Shown piece by piece: positions 8,129-15,809 of a stretch of DNA of 23,635 bases. Source of the DNA: an uncultured Campylobacter sp. Its GTDB lineage: Bacteria > Campylobacterota > Campylobacteria > Campylobacterales > Campylobacteraceae. Position 1 is the stretch's first letter. Each line of letters opens with the position of its first letter. The position numbers were made by a program, and so were the translations under genes. The stretch is taken from NCBI RefSeq assembly GCF_937997595.1, contig NZ_CALKTS010000279.1, forward strand, positions 1 to 23,635. Reading direction: 5' to 3'. The notes beneath the pieces are model-generated. The model had not been told where the DNA came from and searched no databases. It saw nothing but the letters and a program-made list of their open reading frames with translations.

Positions 8129-9009
8129 CAGTCCATCTTCCAACGTTTGTGTATCCAAAACCACTGCTGCGGCGCGGTTCGCACGACCTCTTCGAAAATG
8201 TCGTTGCACTTTTGCGTGATAAATAGCTCGGCTTCGTCCTTATTTAGCCCTTCAGGTAGCGGCGGGAAATCCTTGATCACGATCTCATAGCGATCATCCT
8301 CTCCGCGACGCGCAAAAATGGGTATCAGCACGGGGCGAAATTTCAAATAAAGCGACGCGATGGTCTTTGTGGTGTAGCACTGTCGTCCAAAAAAAGTCGT
8401 AATCAGGCTATTTTTAGGGCCCGGCTTTTGATCGGGCAGGATGCCTACGTTGCGCCCCTGCTTTAGCGCCTGCACGAGCCTGCGCATCGCATCGTCTTTA
8501 TAAATGAGGTCGTTGCCGTAGCGCTCGCGAAACGGCGCCACGAGCCGCTCTTCGATCAGCTCGTTATCACTGCGACGCCCGACTACCGAGACAGGAAAGC
8601 CATTGGCGCCGAAAAAATTAGCTAGAATTTCCCAATTTCCAAAATGCGCGGTAAAAAATAAAATCCCGTGCGGATTATCACCTTTTAGCTCTCGGACGCG
8701 CTCTAGCGCCTGCTCGCCGTTTGAAATCAGATCATCAAATTTTAGTCTGCCATTGTAAAATAAAAGCGTGTCGGTAAGCGTTCTAGCGATACTGCGAAAA
8801 TTCTCGATCGCAAGAGAGTGAAGCTCACTTTCGCTTTTTTGCGGATAGGCGGCGCGAAGGTTATCCTGCGCGACTTTAACGCGCCTACTAAGCTTCCACG
8901 ATGCAAAAAGTGCGAGCTTATCGAAAAATGCGAATATGAAGCTTTTCGGCGCGAATTTTGCAAATTTTATCAGACCCAGCGCCAAAAAATATTGGATTTT
9001 TTCCTTCAT
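8128..9009 (-). CDS. Lipid A biosynthesis acyltransferase (LpxL/HtrB family)
   Basis: 293 residues, the usual family length. An N-terminal hydrophobic segment precedes the acyltransferase domain. The H-x4-[DE] catalytic motif is HFGNWE (His122, Glu127), followed by VVGRRSDNELIEE, GILPDQKPGPKNS and the C-terminal PQQWFWIHKRWK typical of the family. It transfers a secondary acyl chain to the lipid A precursor at the cytoplasmic face of the inner membrane. In Campylobacter jejuni a homologue (htrB/waaM) opens part of the lipooligosaccharide locus, and here it likewise leads the glycan genes. A GAGG ribosome site lies just upstream of the ATG and a TATAAT box at 9033-9038, so this is probably the first gene of the operon. 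Confidence 0.92.
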   Translation of the reverse strand: MKEKIQYFLALGLIKFAKFAPKSFIFAFFDKLALFASWKLSRRVKVAQDNLRAAYPQKSESELHSLAIENFRSIARTLTDTLLFYNGRLKFDDLISNGEQALERVRELKGDNPHGILFFTAHFGNWEILANFFGANGFPVSVVGRRSDNELIEERLVAPFRERYGNDLIYKDDAMRRLVQALKQGRNVGILPDQKPGPKNSLITTFFGRQCYTTKTIASLYLKFRPVLIPIFARRGEDDRYEIVIKDFPPLPEGLNKDEAELFITQKCNDIFEEVVRTAPQQWFWIHKRWKMD

Positions 9010-9032
9010 AAAGACCTCATTTTAAATGCGAG

Positions 9033-9038
9033 ATTATA
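9033..9038 (-). promoter_or_regulatory. Candidate -10 box for the lipid A/lipooligosaccharide operon
   Basis: On the minus strand a perfect TATAAT lies 24 bases upstream of the acyltransferase ATG, in AT-rich DNA, as expected of Campylobacter sigma-70 promoters, which often lack a clear -35 box. The 59-base gap after mnmE also holds an imperfect stem (TTTTAGCTA / TAGCCAAAA on the minus strand, about 9046-9066) that might attenuate read-through. Only the box is strong. Confidence 0.5.
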
Positions 9039-9068
9039 TTGAATTTTGGCTAATTAGTAGCTAAAACG

Positions 9069-10817
9069 CTATTTGCCGAGGCAAAAATTGCTAAACATTT
9101 CGTCTAGAATTTCATCTCGCTCAAATGGACGCGAAATACGTGCAATCGCCTCAATCGCGCGATTTATCTCAAATGCAAAAAGCTCAAGCTCGCCGCAAGC
9201 TAGACGCTCGCTCGCATTTTTAAGAGCTGCAAGCGCGCTCTCGCAAGATAGAATTTGCCGCTCATTGCTTAGCATTAGTCCGTCGAAATTTTGAGAATCT
9301 AAATAGCTCTCAAGCGCGGTTAAAATTTTATCCACACCCTCGTTTGCAGAAATTTCAAGTGGCGTAAAAATGGAATTTGCTTGGGTAGTTTGCCTAGCGG
9401 AATTTTTTGCAGAGCTACTAGGCGCGATGGAATTTGCAGAATTTTGTTTGGAATCATCCTGCGTGAAATTCTCCGCAGCACAGCTTGCAGTAACGCGCTC
9501 GGTATTGGGCGACGCTAGTCCCGCTTTTGCGGCGAAATTCTGTTCCTTTGGATTTATGGAATTCGCAAGGGCTATTTGGCTTGTAGGCGCGGAATTTGTG
9601 GAAGTAAAATTTTGCGCGCTTAAGTCATGTTTTAAATTTTTAGCTTTTAAATTCTGCGCGCAGGAATTTAAAAAAACATCGCAGGTCCGACTTTGCTTTA
9701 AATTTTCGGCTGTGAAATTCTCTGATATGGGATTTTCGGCTGCGAAATTTTTTTCAGAAAAAGCCTCTAAATCCTCGCCAAGATCCTCCGCGCTAGGATG
9801 AAATTTACGCGACAAGTCACATTTATTTAAAACGTAGATGATTTTTTTGTCTTTTTGTTCGCGCAATATTTTTAGGATCTGCGCGTCCTCGGCGTCCCAT
9901 TCGCGACTTGCGTCAAACACTGCCAAAATCACGTCTGCCTCGCTTGCAGCGCGAAGCGAATATGAAATGCCGATACTTTCGAGCTTTGAGCCGCCGTGTC
10001 TGATACCTGCAGTATCGACTATACGGATTAGATGAGTGCCTATCTGCAGGCTTTCTTCGATGAGATCGCGCGTAGTGCCCGCTTCGTCGCTCACGATAGC
10101 GCGACTAAAGCTCAGCATAGAATTTAAAATGCTTGATTTACCGACATTGGGCTTACCCACAATCGCTACTTTAAAGCCCTCGATCAGTCCCTTGCGGCTG
10201 CGGCTGATGCGAGTGATTTTTTCTAGCGAAGCGATATTTTGGCTAAGCATTTCTTGCGAGTTTTGCAGCACATCAGAAGGCAGATCGTCCTCCGCGTAGT
10301 CGATGCAAACCTCGACAAAAGCTAGCGTCTTAACCAGAGCTGCGCGCAGATTTGCGACGAAGTCTGCCAGCTCACCCCGCAGGCTACGCGCTAAAGCTTT
10401 AGCCGCACTTTGTGAGCGAGAATTTATAAGATCGCTTATGGCTTCGGCTTTACTAAGATCCATTTTACCGTTTAAAAACGCTCGCTTACTAAACTCGCCC
10501 GGATTTGCTATGCGCGCACCCAGAGCCAGCACGGCATCTAACGCCAAGGATGAAGCCGTAAAGCCGCCGTGGGTCTGCACTTCTACGACATCCTCACCGG
10601 TAAAGCTATGCGGAGCTTTAAAATATATCAAAATCGCCTCGCCAAACGCTTCGCCGCTCGTATCAAAAAGATTCACAAGCGTGGCATAGCGAGGGCACAA
10701 AGAGCTGCGATGTGAAAGGCTTAGAGCGATAGATAGCGCTTCCTCGCCTGAAATTCTAACTATGCAAATTCCGCCGATGCCGTGAGCCGTAGCGATAGCG
10801 GCGATAGTCTCGCTCAC
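9069..10817 (-). CDS. mnmE: tRNA uridine-5-carboxymethylaminomethyl modification GTPase MnmE (TrmE/ThdF) with large G-domain insert
   Basis: 582 residues from a GTG start; the family is usually about 440-460. The N-terminal folate-binding domain (to about 120), helical domain and embedded G domain are all present: G1 GKPNVGKS (221-228), G2 TTRD, G3 DTAG, G4 NKCD (331-334) and G5 SANEG (490-494). The C terminus ends FCLGK, carrying the essential Cys of the C-[ILV]-GK motif. With MnmG it modifies the wobble uridine of certain tRNAs. Residues about 336-482, between G4 and G5, are a low-complexity insert of roughly 145 residues rich in Asn, Ser, Ala and ENF/NFT words. Everything needed for GTP binding is intact, so the protein is probably functional. 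It follows jag by 2 bases in the rpmH operon. Confidence 0.95.
   Translation of the reverse strand: MSETIAAIATAHGIGGICIVRISGEEALSIALSLSHRSSLCPRYATLVNLFDTSGEAFGEAILIYFKAPHSFTGEDVVEVQTHGGFTASSLALDAVLALGARIANPGEFSKRAFLNGKMDLSKAEAISDLINSRSQSAAKALARSLRGELADFVANLRAALVKTLAFVEVCIDYAEDDLPSDVLQNSQEMLSQNIASLEKITRISRSRKGLIEGFKVAIVGKPNVGKSSILNSMLSFSRAIVSDEAGTTRDLIEESLQIGTHLIRIVDTAGIRHGGSKLESIGISYSLRAASEADVILAVFDASREWDAEDAQILKILREQKDKKIIYVLNKCDLSRKFHPSAEDLGEDLEAFSEKNFAAENPISENFTAENLKQSRTCDVFLNSCAQNLKAKNLKHDLSAQNFTSTNSAPTSQIALANSINPKEQNFAAKAGLASPNTERVTASCAAENFTQDDSKQNSANSIAPSSSAKNSARQTTQANSIFTPLEISANEGVDKILTALESYLDSQNFDGLMLSNERQILSCESALAALKNASERLACGELELFAFEINRAIEAIARISRPFERDEILDEMFSNFCLGK
9371..9812. repeat. 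AAATTT/GAATTT-rich low-complexity insert within mnmE
   Basis: This stretch encodes the extra residues between the G4 and G5 motifs of MnmE. On the plus strand it is studded with GGAATTT, GAAATTC, AAATTTT and similar words separated by short G+C-rich pieces, for example around 9606-9760. No stop occurs in the coding frame. Units are too degenerate to give one period by eye. Confidence 0.65.
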
Positions 10818-10819
10818 GA

Positions 10820-11575
10820 TTAGCTTTTTTCGTCTACGATGACGATTTTGCCGCTACGCGTGGATTTGATACCCACGAAACGATCCGGATATGCTTGTTT
10901 TAGCTTGTCGGCTACGATTTTGATAAATGCGCCATCAAAAGCCTTCGTGACGATACGCTCATTTCCAGAGCGCTCCACGAGCGCATTTACATAAGAATCG
11001 ATAAATCGTTCTTGATTTTGTAAAAATTCCGCGATTTCAAAAACCACAGCAAGATCATATCTAATGCTGATCCAGTTATAAATCATATACGAAAGTGCCT
11101 TGTAGCGGTGTCCTTCTTTGCCTATCAAAAGCGCGCTATCCTCGCCTTGCAGCTTGATATAGACGGTATTTTCGTCGATTTTACTAACATCGCTAACTTC
11201 GATATTAAACTCGCTTGATCTAAAAAGTGCAGATAGCTTTTCTTTGATATCGGATAAAATTTCATCCGTCACAACGCCCTTTTGCTTTTCTTTGCGATGT
11301 TTAGAATGCGTGGTGCGAGGACTTTGAGACTCTGATTTGTCGTCCTGCCTTCTCTCTGCTTTGCCGACTTTATTTTGCGGAGCGTTAAGTTCCGGATTTT
11401 CGCTAAATTTCTCCCCTTCCAAAACCGCTTCTATTACGGCATTTTTCTTAAAAAAGCCCAAAAATCCGCCGCTTGGATGCTGTAGCACGCGCACGTTAAG
11501 CTGCGTTACCGAGCATCCCAGCTCAGCTGCTGCTTTATTATATGCGTCTTTTAAATTTTCTGCTTCAATTATCAT
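10820..11575 (-). CDS. jag: Jag/KhpB-type RNA-binding protein (SpoIIIJ-associated)
   Basis: 251 residues. The Jag_N domain (1 to about 52) has the HPSGGFLGFFKK turn typical of the family. A charged, low-complexity linker follows (about 58-100), then a KH domain with GKEG at 152-155 in place of the GxxG loop and a C-terminal domain to the end. I cannot find the R-x3-H signature of an R3H domain; the C-terminal segment seems a lineage variant. The family binds RNA and in some bacteria influences cell elongation and division; its position beside yidC is widely conserved. The start overlaps the yidC stop as ATGA. The gene symbol follows the synteny-based name. Confidence 0.85.
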   Translation of the reverse strand: MIIEAENLKDAYNKAAAELGCSVTQLNVRVLQHPSGGFLGFFKKNAVIEAVLEGEKFSENPELNAPQNKVGKAERRQDDKSESQSPRTTHSKHRKEKQKGVVTDEILSDIKEKLSALFRSSEFNIEVSDVSKIDENTVYIKLQGEDSALLIGKEGHRYKALSYMIYNWISIRYDLAVVFEIAEFLQNQERFIDSYVNALVERSGNERIVTKAFDGAFIKIVADKLKQAYPDRFVGIKSTRSGKIVIVDEKS

Positions 11576-13215
11576 GACTTTTTCTCCGCTATTTGAGCTT
11601 GTTTATGCCTAGCAAAGGCTTTATTAATGACGTATTGCTGGATAATGGAGCAGAAATTATTTACCGTCCAGTATAACGTAAGACCCGCCGGGAACATTAC
11701 GAAAAATACCGTAAAAATGAGTGGCAAGAATTTCATCATCTTCTCTTGCATCGGATCGGTAAACGTAGTCGGCGTGATTTTTTGCTGCAAAAACATCAAA
11801 ATTCCCATCGTAATCGGCAGGATGTAATATGGATCTTTAAGCGACAGATCGTGTATCCACAGCGCCCACTCCGCACCCTTTAGCTCGATCGCATTAAGCA
11901 GCACGCGGTAGATCGCGAAAAATACTGGAATCTGAAGCAGGATCGGCAAGCAGCCGCCCATCGGATTGGCACCGTTTTTCTTATACAGATCCATCATATG
12001 CATCTGCAGCTTTTGCTTATCGTCCTTATATTTTTCCTGAAGCTCCTTCATCTTAGGCGCCAGATCTTTTAGCTTATTCATCGATAGCATTCCCTTGTAA
12101 CTTAGCGGGAATAAGATTAGGCGGATGATGAGCGTAAGCACTACGATCGACCAACCCCAGTTACCGATATAGCCGTGCAACCAGTTTAGAAATTTAAACA
12201 TCGGGCGGGCGATGAAGGTAAACCAGCCGTATTCGATAATGTGCGTAAGAGCAGGATTTATCGAGCTTAGCGTCGCGTGATCTTTCGCGCCGATATAGCC
12301 TGTAAGACTAAGATCGCCGTCCGAGCTTATGAAAACCTGCGAAATTTTATCTGCGTCAGTCACGGTCACATTCAAGCTTTCTCCGTAAAATAGCGTCGTA
12401 TAATAACGATCCGAGCTCGCAGCAATATTTGCGCCACTTATTCGCTCGTTTTTATCCACGTCGCCATCTTTAAAAATTTCTACGCTTTCGTTTATAGCCT
12501 GCGAGCCCGTAAAAAATGAAGCGATTTTATCTGAAATTCCAGCGTCGCCCGGTTTTCCTACAATGACGCCGTGAACCGTATAGCTATCTACTTCTACGTT
12601 CGGACGCGAGCCAGGGCTGATGAAATAACGCGCATTGCCGCTTAACTTTAGATCCAATTTATAACTACCATTTGGATAAAAGGTAAGAATTTTATTTATG
12701 CTAACGGCGCCCAAACTTTGACTTAACGTAACGCTAGCCTCTCCATTTCGTGCGTCAAGCTCGTTAGATGAGGCGCTGTAAGGAGTATCGAAAGCCATCG
12801 CATTCAACGCCGCGTCCTCGAAGCGCATCTCAAGCGGTTTAGAATGTGATTTAGGATCGATCAAATTTATCGCATCGCCGTTTTCGTCACGGAATTTAGC
12901 ATCGTTTAGTATATACGAGCTTATGCGACCGAGCCCGTCGATCGTAAAATTTGCTTCTTTTCCGACTACGCGTACTAACGGTGCAGAGATGGAATTTGAG
13001 GTATTTAAATTTGCTCCCTGCGCGCTCACGCCAGCGGCAGTAGTTTGCGGAGCGGACTTGGCGGCATTTTTTTGAGCGATTTGCGCCGCGGTTGCATTTG
13101 CCTCCATTGCGGCGCGAATTTTTGATAAATAAAAATGATCGTAAGCTACAAAAAATATGAGCGCAGTTGCTATTGCGATAGCAAGGCGCTTTGATTGAGG
13201 AAGTTTATCTAGCAC
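11572..13215 (-). CDS. yidC: Membrane protein insertase YidC
   Basis: 547 residues. It starts at GTG 13215 with a TAGGAG ribosome site 7 bases upstream, overlapping the end of yidD by 11 bases. An N-terminal membrane anchor (about 8-27) leads to an Ala/Asn-rich linker (about 36-80), the large periplasmic beta domain, and the conserved C-terminal five-helix core, with WSIVVLTLIIRLILFPLSYK, the cytoplasmic hairpin (LKDLAPKMKELQEKYKDDKQ), GGCLPILLQIPVFFAIYRVL and FPAGLTLYWTVNN. The Arg in the first core helix (LIIRLILFP) corresponds to the functionally important hydrophilic-groove residue. It inserts and folds inner-membrane proteins, alone or with SecYEG. Neighbours yidD and jag are the usual partners. 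Confidence 0.97.
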   Translation of the reverse strand: MLDKLPQSKRLAIAIATALIFFVAYDHFYLSKIRAAMEANATAAQIAQKNAAKSAPQTTAAGVSAQGANLNTSNSISAPLVRVVGKEANFTIDGLGRISSYILNDAKFRDENGDAINLIDPKSHSKPLEMRFEDAALNAMAFDTPYSASSNELDARNGEASVTLSQSLGAVSINKILTFYPNGSYKLDLKLSGNARYFISPGSRPNVEVDSYTVHGVIVGKPGDAGISDKIASFFTGSQAINESVEIFKDGDVDKNERISGANIAASSDRYYTTLFYGESLNVTVTDADKISQVFISSDGDLSLTGYIGAKDHATLSSINPALTHIIEYGWFTFIARPMFKFLNWLHGYIGNWGWSIVVLTLIIRLILFPLSYKGMLSMNKLKDLAPKMKELQEKYKDDKQKLQMHMMDLYKKNGANPMGGCLPILLQIPVFFAIYRVLLNAIELKGAEWALWIHDLSLKDPYYILPITMGILMFLQQKITPTTFTDPMQEKMMKFLPLIFTVFFVMFPAGLTLYWTVNNFCSIIQQYVINKAFARHKQAQIAEKKS

Positions 13216-13558
13216 TATTTTCTCCTAGTCGTATGACGTAATATCTATTTTTTTTATATGGTATAAACCAAAGCTTAAATTTCTCCGCGCGTGCGTTAAA
13301 GCCGCCTTCGCAGGCTTTTGAAAATACGCAAAATTTGAAATTTCGCGCGATTATCGGATAATCTATGCCACCGCTAAAGAGCGGATTGCACCTTAAAATT
13401 CTAGCCGCTACAGCGCAGAGCGCGCCAAAGACGCCGTTAAACTTAAACTCATAAAGCGCGTATTCCGAACAGCTCGGATAATAACGGCAACAGCGCGGTA
13501 GCAAAGGCGAAATAAATTTTCGATAAAACCCGATCACAGCTATAAAAAATCTCTTCAT
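13205..13558 (-). CDS. yidD: Membrane protein insertion efficiency factor YidD
   Basis: 117 residues. The signature RCCRYYPSCSEYALYEF near the N terminus and RILRCNPLFSGGIDYP further on are diagnostic. The C-terminal tail is longer than in the shortest family members (about 70-85 residues). The family is a small membrane-associated protein that aids YidC-dependent insertion. Its start overlaps the rnpA stop as ATGA and its end overlaps yidC. Confidence 0.93.
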   Translation of the reverse strand: MKRFFIAVIGFYRKFISPLLPRCCRYYPSCSEYALYEFKFNGVFGALCAVAARILRCNPLFSGGIDYPIIARNFKFCVFSKACEGGFNARAEKFKLWFIPYKKNRYYVIRLGENSAR

Positions 13559-13890
13559 TTTACTGCGCCGATCTTTTTAAACGCCCATTTTAAATTTCGC
13601 TCAATGTCTTCAAAGCTCATATCTATGATCTGCTTTTTTGCGATTAATATAAAAATTCCGCTAACAATGGCGTCTTTTTGATTATAAAACGCTGCGCGCA
13701 AACGCCTTTTGGCGCGGTTTCGCGTGACCGAATTGCCTATTTTTTTGCTGGCGACCGCGCTAAATCTGCGTTGCTCGCTCGCCAAAAAATACACAACAGC
13801 GCATTCGCAATGCCACTTCGCCGCACTTTTATAAACCTCCGAAAAAACCCTGCTATCGCTTATTGCAGCAAATTCGCCTACGCAGCCAAT
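13555..13890 (-). CDS. rnpA: Ribonuclease P protein component RnpA, start codon uncertain (possible AUU)
   Basis: The protein subunit of RNase P, which matures tRNA 5' ends. The body is clear: RRFSAVASKKIGNSVTRNRAKRRLRAAF with the RNR motif, and NLKWAFKKIG at the end. Homology extends upstream of the first standard start (GTG at 13794): residues FSEVYKSAAKWHCE match the family N terminus (Campylobacter jejuni has FSSVY and KKWHCE). Between the in-frame TAA at 13905-13903 and that region there is no ATG, GTG or TTG. The given start is ATT at 13890, which yields 111 residues (family about 108) and has AAAGG about 9 bases upstream; ATA at 13863 is another option. The GTG start would give only 79 residues and remove the conserved N-terminal part. 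The start lies inside the 3' end of rpmH, as often in this operon. Confidence 0.8.
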   Translation of the reverse strand: MGCVGEFAAISDSRVFSEVYKSAAKWHCECAVVYFLASEQRRFSAVASKKIGNSVTRNRAKRRLRAAFYNQKDAIVSGIFILIAKKQIIDMSFEDIERNLKWAFKKIGAVK

Positions 13891-14012
13891 CTTCTTCTGC
13901 CTTTAGCGCGTCTTGCGCTTAAAACTCTGCGGCCGTTTTTTGTTTTCATGCGGACGCGAAAGCCGTGAGTGCGCTTTTTAGGGGTATTGTGAGGTTGGTA
14001 CGTTCTTTTCAT
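13878..14012 (-). CDS. rpmH: 50S ribosomal protein L34
   Basis: 44 residues: MKRTYQPHNTPKKRTHGFRV, then RMKTKNGRRVL and ending RRRLAA, the textbook L34 sequence and length. An AAAGGA ribosome site lies about 6 bases before the ATG. It is the first gene of the rpmH-rnpA-yidD-yidC-jag-mnmE operon and its 3' end overlaps the probable start of rnpA. It is a component of the large ribosomal subunit. Confidence 0.97.
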   Translation of the reverse strand: MKRTYQPHNTPKKRTHGFRVRMKTKNGRRVLSARRAKGRRRLAA

Positions 14013-14043
14013 AACTGTTCCTTTAAGAAAATGTAAAGCGGAG

Positions 14044-14051
14044 ATTTTATA
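14044..14051 (-). promoter_or_regulatory. Candidate -10 box of the rpmH operon
   Basis: The minus strand reads TATAAAAT here, about 32 bases upstream of the rpmH ATG, preceded by a T-rich stretch (TTTTTAAG), as in Campylobacter sigma-70 promoters. It lies in the 75-base gap between the efflux operon and rpmH; no convincing terminator was seen in that gap. Confidence 0.55.
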
Positions 14052-14087
14052 GAAACTTTACTTAAAAACCGATAAACAAAAGCAGCC

Positions 14088-14441
14088 CTAGCGCCGATAA
14101 GCGTCGCCTTGCAGCTTTTTACGGCGCAATTTTAAGTCCTTCTCATTTTTATTGTTTCGCTCCTTGATGTCTTGCATCGGCTGTTTTTTCATCGAAAAAT
14201 CATCGTGGTCGCCTACGCCTTTTGATTCACGTTGCAAATTATTTTGCAGGCTTTGCCTATCTAGTTCATTTTTTTGACGATTTAGCAGAATTTCACTATG
14301 GTTTTTCTCAAATTCTGATTGTTTATCGTTCGCAACGTAAGCGCTGGCACCAAAGCTTACTGAGTCATCTTGCGCGCTTAGTGCCGTGGAATCAGCAAAT
14401 ATTGCGCCGCAAAGCAGCCAAAATATCAAAGCCTTTTTCAT
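14088..14441 (-). CDS. Small exported protein of unknown function, coupled to the efflux operon
   Basis: 117 residues; I do not recognise a family. A signal peptide is evident (MKKALIFWLLCGAIFA, likely cut before Asp17). The mature part is highly charged and hydrophilic, rich in Lys, Asp, Glu, Asn and Gln, with a probably helical region (EFEKNHSEILLNRQKNELDR and onward) ending in a basic tail (KLRRKKLQGDAYRR). Its ATG overlaps the TGA of the outer membrane factor gene (ATGA), so it is translated with it. A periplasmic accessory role for the tripartite pump is an inference from position only. Confidence 0.7.
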   Translation of the reverse strand: MKKALIFWLLCGAIFADSTALSAQDDSVSFGASAYVANDKQSEFEKNHSEILLNRQKNELDRQSLQNNLQRESKGVGDHDDFSMKKQPMQDIKERNNKNEKDLKLRRKKLQGDAYRR

Positions 14442-15796
14442 TTGCGTTTAAATTTGCCTGCCATTGCGCGATAGATCGCTGCCTCGTTTTGAAGCGTCAA
14501 ATATCTTTGATTTAGCTCGTTTATCTTGGCATTTACGGCGTCGGTGCGGGCTTCTAGCATATCCTTCAGCTCACTTGAGCCAGCTTCGTATTTCGCGGCG
14601 TAAAGATCGGCAATGCGCGCCTTTTCATCGTAAGCAGCGCTTAAATTTTTAAGGCTAGCCAGATTGATCTGGTAAATTCTATATAAATTTAGCACCTCAT
14701 TCGTAGCGTTAGAGAGCGTCTGTTCGTAATTTACGACGTTTTTGCGAAAAGCGATCTCCGAAATTTTAAGGCGGTTTTCAACCCTCGCATAATCCAAAAA
14801 CGGCAAACTTATGCTTACGTTGCCACTTAAAAAATTTAGCTTGAAGCTATCGTTAGCGCTCACGCCTTGCCCGTTAGTAAGCCCTGCACCTAAATTTACG
14901 CTAGGAAAGAAATTTAACTTAGCGGTCTGTTCATCATAAAAACTGGAATTTAGCCTAGCGATCGCAGCTCTAATATCTGGGCGGTTAGCAAGCGCCGTGT
15001 AAGGCACATTTAGATCAACGCCTTGGAATTCTATGGAATTTATCGAATCGGTGTTATCATCAAATTGCAAGCTGGAGGAGATGAGATTTCTCATATATTT
15101 ATGATTATCCTCGATATTTTTTTGAATGCTTAAGACCTTGTTTTCAAGCCCTAGGATAGAATTTTGAATCTGCCTGTAATCAAGCTGCTCGGACTTGCCG
15201 TAGTCGTATTTTGCCTTGATTATTTTTTCGATCTCTCGGTAATCGCTTAAATTCTGTTTTGTCCATTTTAGTGAATCGTTTAGATAAAGCATCTCGAAGT
15301 AGCCGCTGACTACGGAATTTATAAGAGTCAGGCGAGTATTTTCAAGGTCAAACTCGCTGGCTTTAGCGTTCCAGCCCTCGGCATTTACCGCCGAGCGGAT
15401 CTTGCCGAAAAGATCAAGCTCATAGCTTACGTTAAAACCAGAGCTATAGGTTTTGTTCCAATTCGAGCCGGTGCTTATGTCGCGATTAGCGCCCGCACTC
15501 CACGAGCTGCTTAGCGTAGGAAAAAGATCAGCCCTGCTTAGCCCTAAATTTGCATAAGCACTCTCAACGTTTAAAGCCGCTGTTTTTAGATCATAGTTAT
15601 TCGCAAGAGCTTGATCTACAAGCTTATTTAGGTATGATTCGCCATATTTTTTATACCACAGCGTATCGATTTCATAGCTTGCATTTTCGTCCTTGAAATG
15701 CTCTACAGGTTTAAATTCGACCTCACTTTGATTTGAGGCACAACCGCCGATAAAAACAGCTAAAACGCCGCTTAAAATTACTTTGGAATTTATCAT
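14438..15796 (-). CDS. Outer membrane efflux lipoprotein, TolC/NodT family
   Basis: 452 residues. A lipoprotein signal peptide ends in the lipobox IGGC with Cys19 as the acylated residue. Two repeated halves follow, typical of outer membrane factors: TLWYKKYGESYLNKLVDQAL, LFPTLSSSWSAG, SYELDLFGKIRS in the first half; NRPDIRAAIARLNSSFYDEQ, FFPSVNLGAGLTN and SISLPFLDYARVENRL in the second. It forms the trimeric outer membrane channel of a tripartite pump. It lies 13 bases after macB with a GGAGAG ribosome site, so MacAB is the obvious partner. Confidence 0.92.
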   Translation of the reverse strand: MINSKVILSGVLAVFIGGCASNQSEVEFKPVEHFKDENASYEIDTLWYKKYGESYLNKLVDQALANNYDLKTAALNVESAYANLGLSRADLFPTLSSSWSAGANRDISTGSNWNKTYSSGFNVSYELDLFGKIRSAVNAEGWNAKASEFDLENTRLTLINSVVSGYFEMLYLNDSLKWTKQNLSDYREIEKIIKAKYDYGKSEQLDYRQIQNSILGLENKVLSIQKNIEDNHKYMRNLISSSLQFDDNTDSINSIEFQGVDLNVPYTALANRPDIRAAIARLNSSFYDEQTAKLNFFPSVNLGAGLTNGQGVSANDSFKLNFLSGNVSISLPFLDYARVENRLKISEIAFRKNVVNYEQTLSNATNEVLNLYRIYQINLASLKNLSAAYDEKARIADLYAAKYEAGSSELKDMLEARTDAVNAKINELNQRYLTLQNEAAIYRAMAGKFKRK

Positions 15797-15809
15797 TTTC
15801 TCTCCTTGT

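Noticed and set aside
8129..8209. Upstream start for the ELM1-family gene at 8209
   Set aside because: It would overlap the conserved C-terminal codons of the acyltransferase by 82 bases; the TGATG-coupled ATG at 8128 is far more plausible.
9046..9066. Rho-independent terminator between mnmE and the acyltransferase
   Set aside because: The stem is AT-rich with a mismatch and lacks a following T run in the right place, so it is only mentioned with the promoter.
9370..9801. Plus-strand open frame of 143 codons opposite the MnmE insert
   Set aside because: It is rich in repeated Lys-Phe and Ala-Glu-Phe from the AAATTT words and lies antisense to a clear essential gene. No ribosome site or family pattern was seen.
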